Below, in pieces: positions 15,269 through 17,039 of a stretch of 17,039 nucleotides of DNA. The position numbers and the translations under genes were made by a program. Every line of letters starts with the position of its first letter. Position 1 is the stretch's first letter. The notes beneath the pieces were generated by a model. The model did not search any database. It saw only the letters and a list, made by a program, of their open reading frames with translations, and was not told where the DNA came from. The stretch comes from DASYAN01 sp036501345 (GTDB lineage Bacteria; Chloroflexota; Ktedonobacteria; Ktedonobacterales; Ktedonobacteraceae), in NCBI GenBank assembly GCA_036501345.1, contig DASYAN010000298.1, positions 1-17,039 on the forward strand, in the 5' to 3' direction.

Positions 15269-16388
15269 ACTGGACTTGAATAAGGCGCAAATTACCGCGT
15301 GTCTCAAGCATGCTGGTGCTGCCCGTTGGGCGTACAATTGGGGACTGAGACGCTATCAGGAGGAATATGCGGCAGGTCGTAGGACACCGAGCGCGATAAG
15401 CTTACACAAAGAATTGAATGCTCTCAAGCAGAAGGATATCTCCTGGATGTACGATGTTTCCAAGTGCTGCGGGCAGGAAGCCCTTCGAGATCTTGAAAAA
15501 GCATTCAAGCATTTTTTTTGCAAATGCCAACTCAAAAAAATAGGACAATGGAAAGGAAAGCTTGGCTATCCCAGGTTCAAAAACAAGAAAAAGGGCATTG
15601 GGAGTTTTCGTCTCACAGGCGCTATCCACGTGACCGACAAAGCTGTTCAGTTGCCACGGCTTGGCAAGGTGCGCCTGAAAGAAAAGGGCAAAAAGAAGTA
15701 TATCCCCACATCAGGCATCAAGATCCTATCTGCAACAGTCTCTGAGCAGGCTGGTCGCTGGTATGTTTCTGTTCAGGTGGAAGAAGAAGTCCCTGATGTA
15801 CTTGCAGCTTCTGGTCAAGCCATGGGAGTAGATTTGGGGATCAAGGCGCTTGCCACTTGCTCTGATGGTACAACGATTGAGAATCCGAAAGCACTCAGGA
15901 ACCATCTCAAGAAGCTCAAGAGATTGAGTCGTCAACATTCTCGCAAAACAAAAGGCGGAAAGAACCGCAAGAAAGCCGTCCGCAAACTGGCACGTTTGCA
16001 TGCCAGAATAGCCCATATCAGGTCCGATGCACTGCACAAAGCGACTGCTCAGATCGTGGCGAAAACCAAGCCATGTCAAGAGCAACCTGCATGTATCGTG
16101 ATTGAAGATCTCAATGTGGCAGGCATGCTCAAGAATCGGAAGCTGAGTCGTGCCATAGCAGACGTTGGGTTTGCTGAATTGAGGCGACAGCTTGAGTACA
16201 AGGCAAGTCTGGCCGGATCAGCGAGCAAAGTGGTCAGTCGGTGGTATCCATCTAGCAAGACCTGCTCAAACTGTGAGTGGGTAGACGAAGAACAAACCCT
16301 TGCTGACCGGGTCTTTGTTTGCCAAGAGTGTGGATTGGTTCTTGATCGTGATTTTAATGCTGCTTTCAATTTGGCCGCAATGGCATAA
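15240..16388 (+). CDS. tnpB: RNA-guided endonuclease TnpB family protein
   Basis: TnpB proteins are RNA-guided DNA nucleases, ancestral to Cas12, encoded by IS200/IS605 elements and helping to keep them in the genome. With the ATG at 15240 (GAGGAG seven bases upstream) it has 382 residues, a normal length. The N-terminal wedge and recognition region ends near residue 190. The RuvC nuclease residues are intact: Asp198 in MGVDLGIKAL, Glu289 in CIVIEDLNV and Asp371 in LDRDFNAAFN. The four-cysteine zinc finger is Cys342/Cys345 (CSNC) and Cys361/Cys364 (CQEC). The open frame extends upstream to 15108, but that extension overlaps the small ORF and has no family features. All catalytic residues being present, it is likely active if its RNA is made. 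Confidence 0.95.
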   Translation: MKRICGYKTELDLNKAQITACLKHAGAARWAYNWGLRRYQEEYAAGRRTPSAISLHKELNALKQKDISWMYDVSKCCGQEALRDLEKAFKHFFCKCQLKKIGQWKGKLGYPRFKNKKKGIGSFRLTGAIHVTDKAVQLPRLGKVRLKEKGKKKYIPTSGIKILSATVSEQAGRWYVSVQVEEEVPDVLAASGQAMGVDLGIKALATCSDGTTIENPKALRNHLKKLKRLSRQHSRKTKGGKNRKKAVRKLARLHARIAHIRSDALHKATAQIVAKTKPCQEQPACIVIEDLNVAGMLKNRKLSRAIADVGFAELRRQLEYKASLAGSASKVVSRWYPSSKTCSNCEWVDEEQTLADRVFVCQECGLVLDRDFNAAFNLAAMA

Positions 16389-16545
16389 CCAATTTGTACC
16401 GTGAGTTACACGGGAACACAAAGCCTGTGGACAGAGCAGCTCTGGCTTTCTCGAAAGAGATCGTGAAACTGCTCTGGCGGAAGCAGGAACCAGACATCAA
16501 GTATGGCGTGTCCATATTTGTCTAAGTTCTGGATAACGGAATACT
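16389..16545 (+). ncRNA. Candidate omega RNA (TnpB guide RNA scaffold)
   Basis: The 3' flank of tnpB is dense in perfect hairpins: CCGTG-AGTTA-CACGG (16399-16413), a long stem CAGAGCAG / CTGCTCTG (16432-16439 with 16469-16476) enclosing a small TCTC-GAAA-GAGA hairpin with a GNRA loop, and a terminal hairpin CAAGTATGG-CGTGT-CCATATTTG (16498-16520) with one G-U pair. In IS200/IS605 elements the omega RNA comes from this place, ends at the element's right end and takes its guide from the next host bases. The RNA probably starts inside tnpB, and the 3' limit given is a guess. Confidence 0.55.
16509..16522 (+). repeat. Right arm of the 14-bp inverted repeat flanking tnpB
   Basis: TGTCCATATTTGTC is the exact reverse complement of 15094-15107. 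It overlaps the 3' arm of the right-end hairpin, so in one transcript it could pair either locally or with the far left arm. Confidence 0.6.
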
Positions 16546-16614
16546 ATGTGTGTCTAGTAATTGTATAGGATGAGTCTTTCCACACCCGATATTTTTTAAG
16601 AAAAGGTATAAAAA

Positions 16615-17039
16615 ATGTCGACACTACCCTTGATCGAAACAACTATTCTTCAGTATACCTCAGAAGAGTCATTCTTCCTGGGGCGTGAATACTACCGACA
16701 GGGAGTCGTGCTCTCACTTGTCAAACGTGGTATGACACTGCGGGCAGAAGTTCAGGACAGCGTGCTACTGCCCTACGTCGTTCGTTGCGCATTTGGCACC
16801 GATACTGCTGTTTCAACCGCTTGTACCTGTTCACATCATGGGAGTGGATGGTGCAAGCACATCATCGCAACCTGCTTGGCGGCCATTCACCAACCAGAGA
16901 AGGTTGAAGAGCGTCCTACTATCGAGGCTCTGCTGTTAGACTTGAACCGTGAACAACTAGAAAAAATTCTAGTGAAACTGGTCGAGCGGGAACCTGCTCT
17001 TGTTGAGGTGATTGAGGCTGAGGTGATCGAGGGAGAGTT
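16615..17039 (+). CDS. SWIM zinc-finger protein (5' part)
   Basis: The frame is open from ATG 16615 to the end of the window: 141 residues are visible and the C-terminus is missing. The SWIM zinc-finger motif CxC...CxH is present as Cys70, Cys72, Cys80 and His82 (TACTCSHHGSGWCKHIIA). The preceding SFFLGREYYRQGVVLSL and LRAEVQDS are typical of the region before the SWIM finger in bacterial members. SWIM domains bind DNA or protein, and in bacteria such proteins are often encoded beside SNF2-type helicases; whether one follows here lies outside the window. The residues after the finger are acidic and leucine-rich. An AAAAGG sequence about eight bases upstream could serve as ribosome binding site. 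Its function in this locus is unknown. Confidence 0.85.
   Translation, partial: MSTLPLIETTILQYTSEESFFLGREYYRQGVVLSLVKRGMTLRAEVQDSVLLPYVVRCAFGTDTAVSTACTCSHHGSGWCKHIIATCLAAIHQPEKVEERPTIEALLLDLNREQLEKILVKLVEREPALVEVIEAEVIEGE

Larger units (their letters stand above)
15094..16522 (+). mobile_element. Solo tnpB element of the IS200/IS605 (IS1341-like) type
   Basis: The element carries tnpB without a Y1 transposase (tnpA) gene. Limits given are those of the flanking inverted repeat; the true ends may lie a little further out and cannot be fixed without an empty-site comparison. The right side has the dense hairpin structure known from omega-RNA regions of such elements. It sits between the 734-residue gene and a SWIM gene, all on the + strand, and does not visibly interrupt an ORF. 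With no tnpA here, movement would need a transposase supplied elsewhere. Confidence 0.7.

Noticed and set aside
1..17039. CRISPR array or cas genes
   Set aside because: No regularly spaced repeats were seen. The only Cas12-related protein is TnpB in its own transposon context.

Overview
The window looks like a chromosomal segment of a Ktedonobacteria-type Chloroflexota bacterium. This is inferred from a SARP-like BTAD regulator of the kind abundant in that class, a SWIM zinc-finger protein, a solo TnpB element, moderate G+C content and the style of the housekeeping genes. No rRNA or other decisive taxonomic marker is present, so the placement is an inference.

Left part (1-2999, + strand): fatty-acid synthesis genes. 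The 3' part of accC (biotin carboxylase) is followed by fabF (beta-ketoacyl-ACP synthase II) and accB (biotin carboxyl carrier protein). AccC and AccB are two parts of acetyl-CoA carboxylase, and FabF uses the malonyl-ACP derived from its product. A coding-like fragment of unknown identity lies between accB and the convergent next block.

Middle-left (3000-5321, - strand): a catabolic-type threonine dehydratase with a C-terminal ACT domain is preceded by a small YtxH-like membrane-anchored protein. Upstream is a single-domain response regulator that ends in a clear intrinsic terminator. The stretch 5000-5321 holds two short hairpins and no gene.

Middle (5322-11502, - strand): protein quality control. 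The order of transcription is tRNA-Leu(UAG), tRNA-Gly(GCC), trigger factor (tig), clpX, lon, tRNA-Lys(UUU). Trigger factor folds nascent chains, ClpX is the unfoldase of ClpXP, and Lon is an ATP-dependent protease. A good sigma70-like promoter precedes the tRNA-Leu/Gly pair, an extended -10 precedes tig, and a 12-bp hairpin whose loop holds the clpX stop codon separates clpX from lon.

Right part (11503-17039, + strand): accessory region. A SARP-like regulator (winged helix plus BTAD) is preceded by an 11-bp tandem direct repeat and a TATAAT box. It sits directly upstream of an unrecognised 734-residue protein. Next comes a solo tnpB element with intact RuvC residues, preceded by an overlapping 59-codon small ORF and followed by a structured, probably omega-RNA-encoding right end. 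A SWIM zinc-finger gene runs off the window. The least explained material is the 734-residue protein with its regulator, and the small ORF plus repeats around tnpB.
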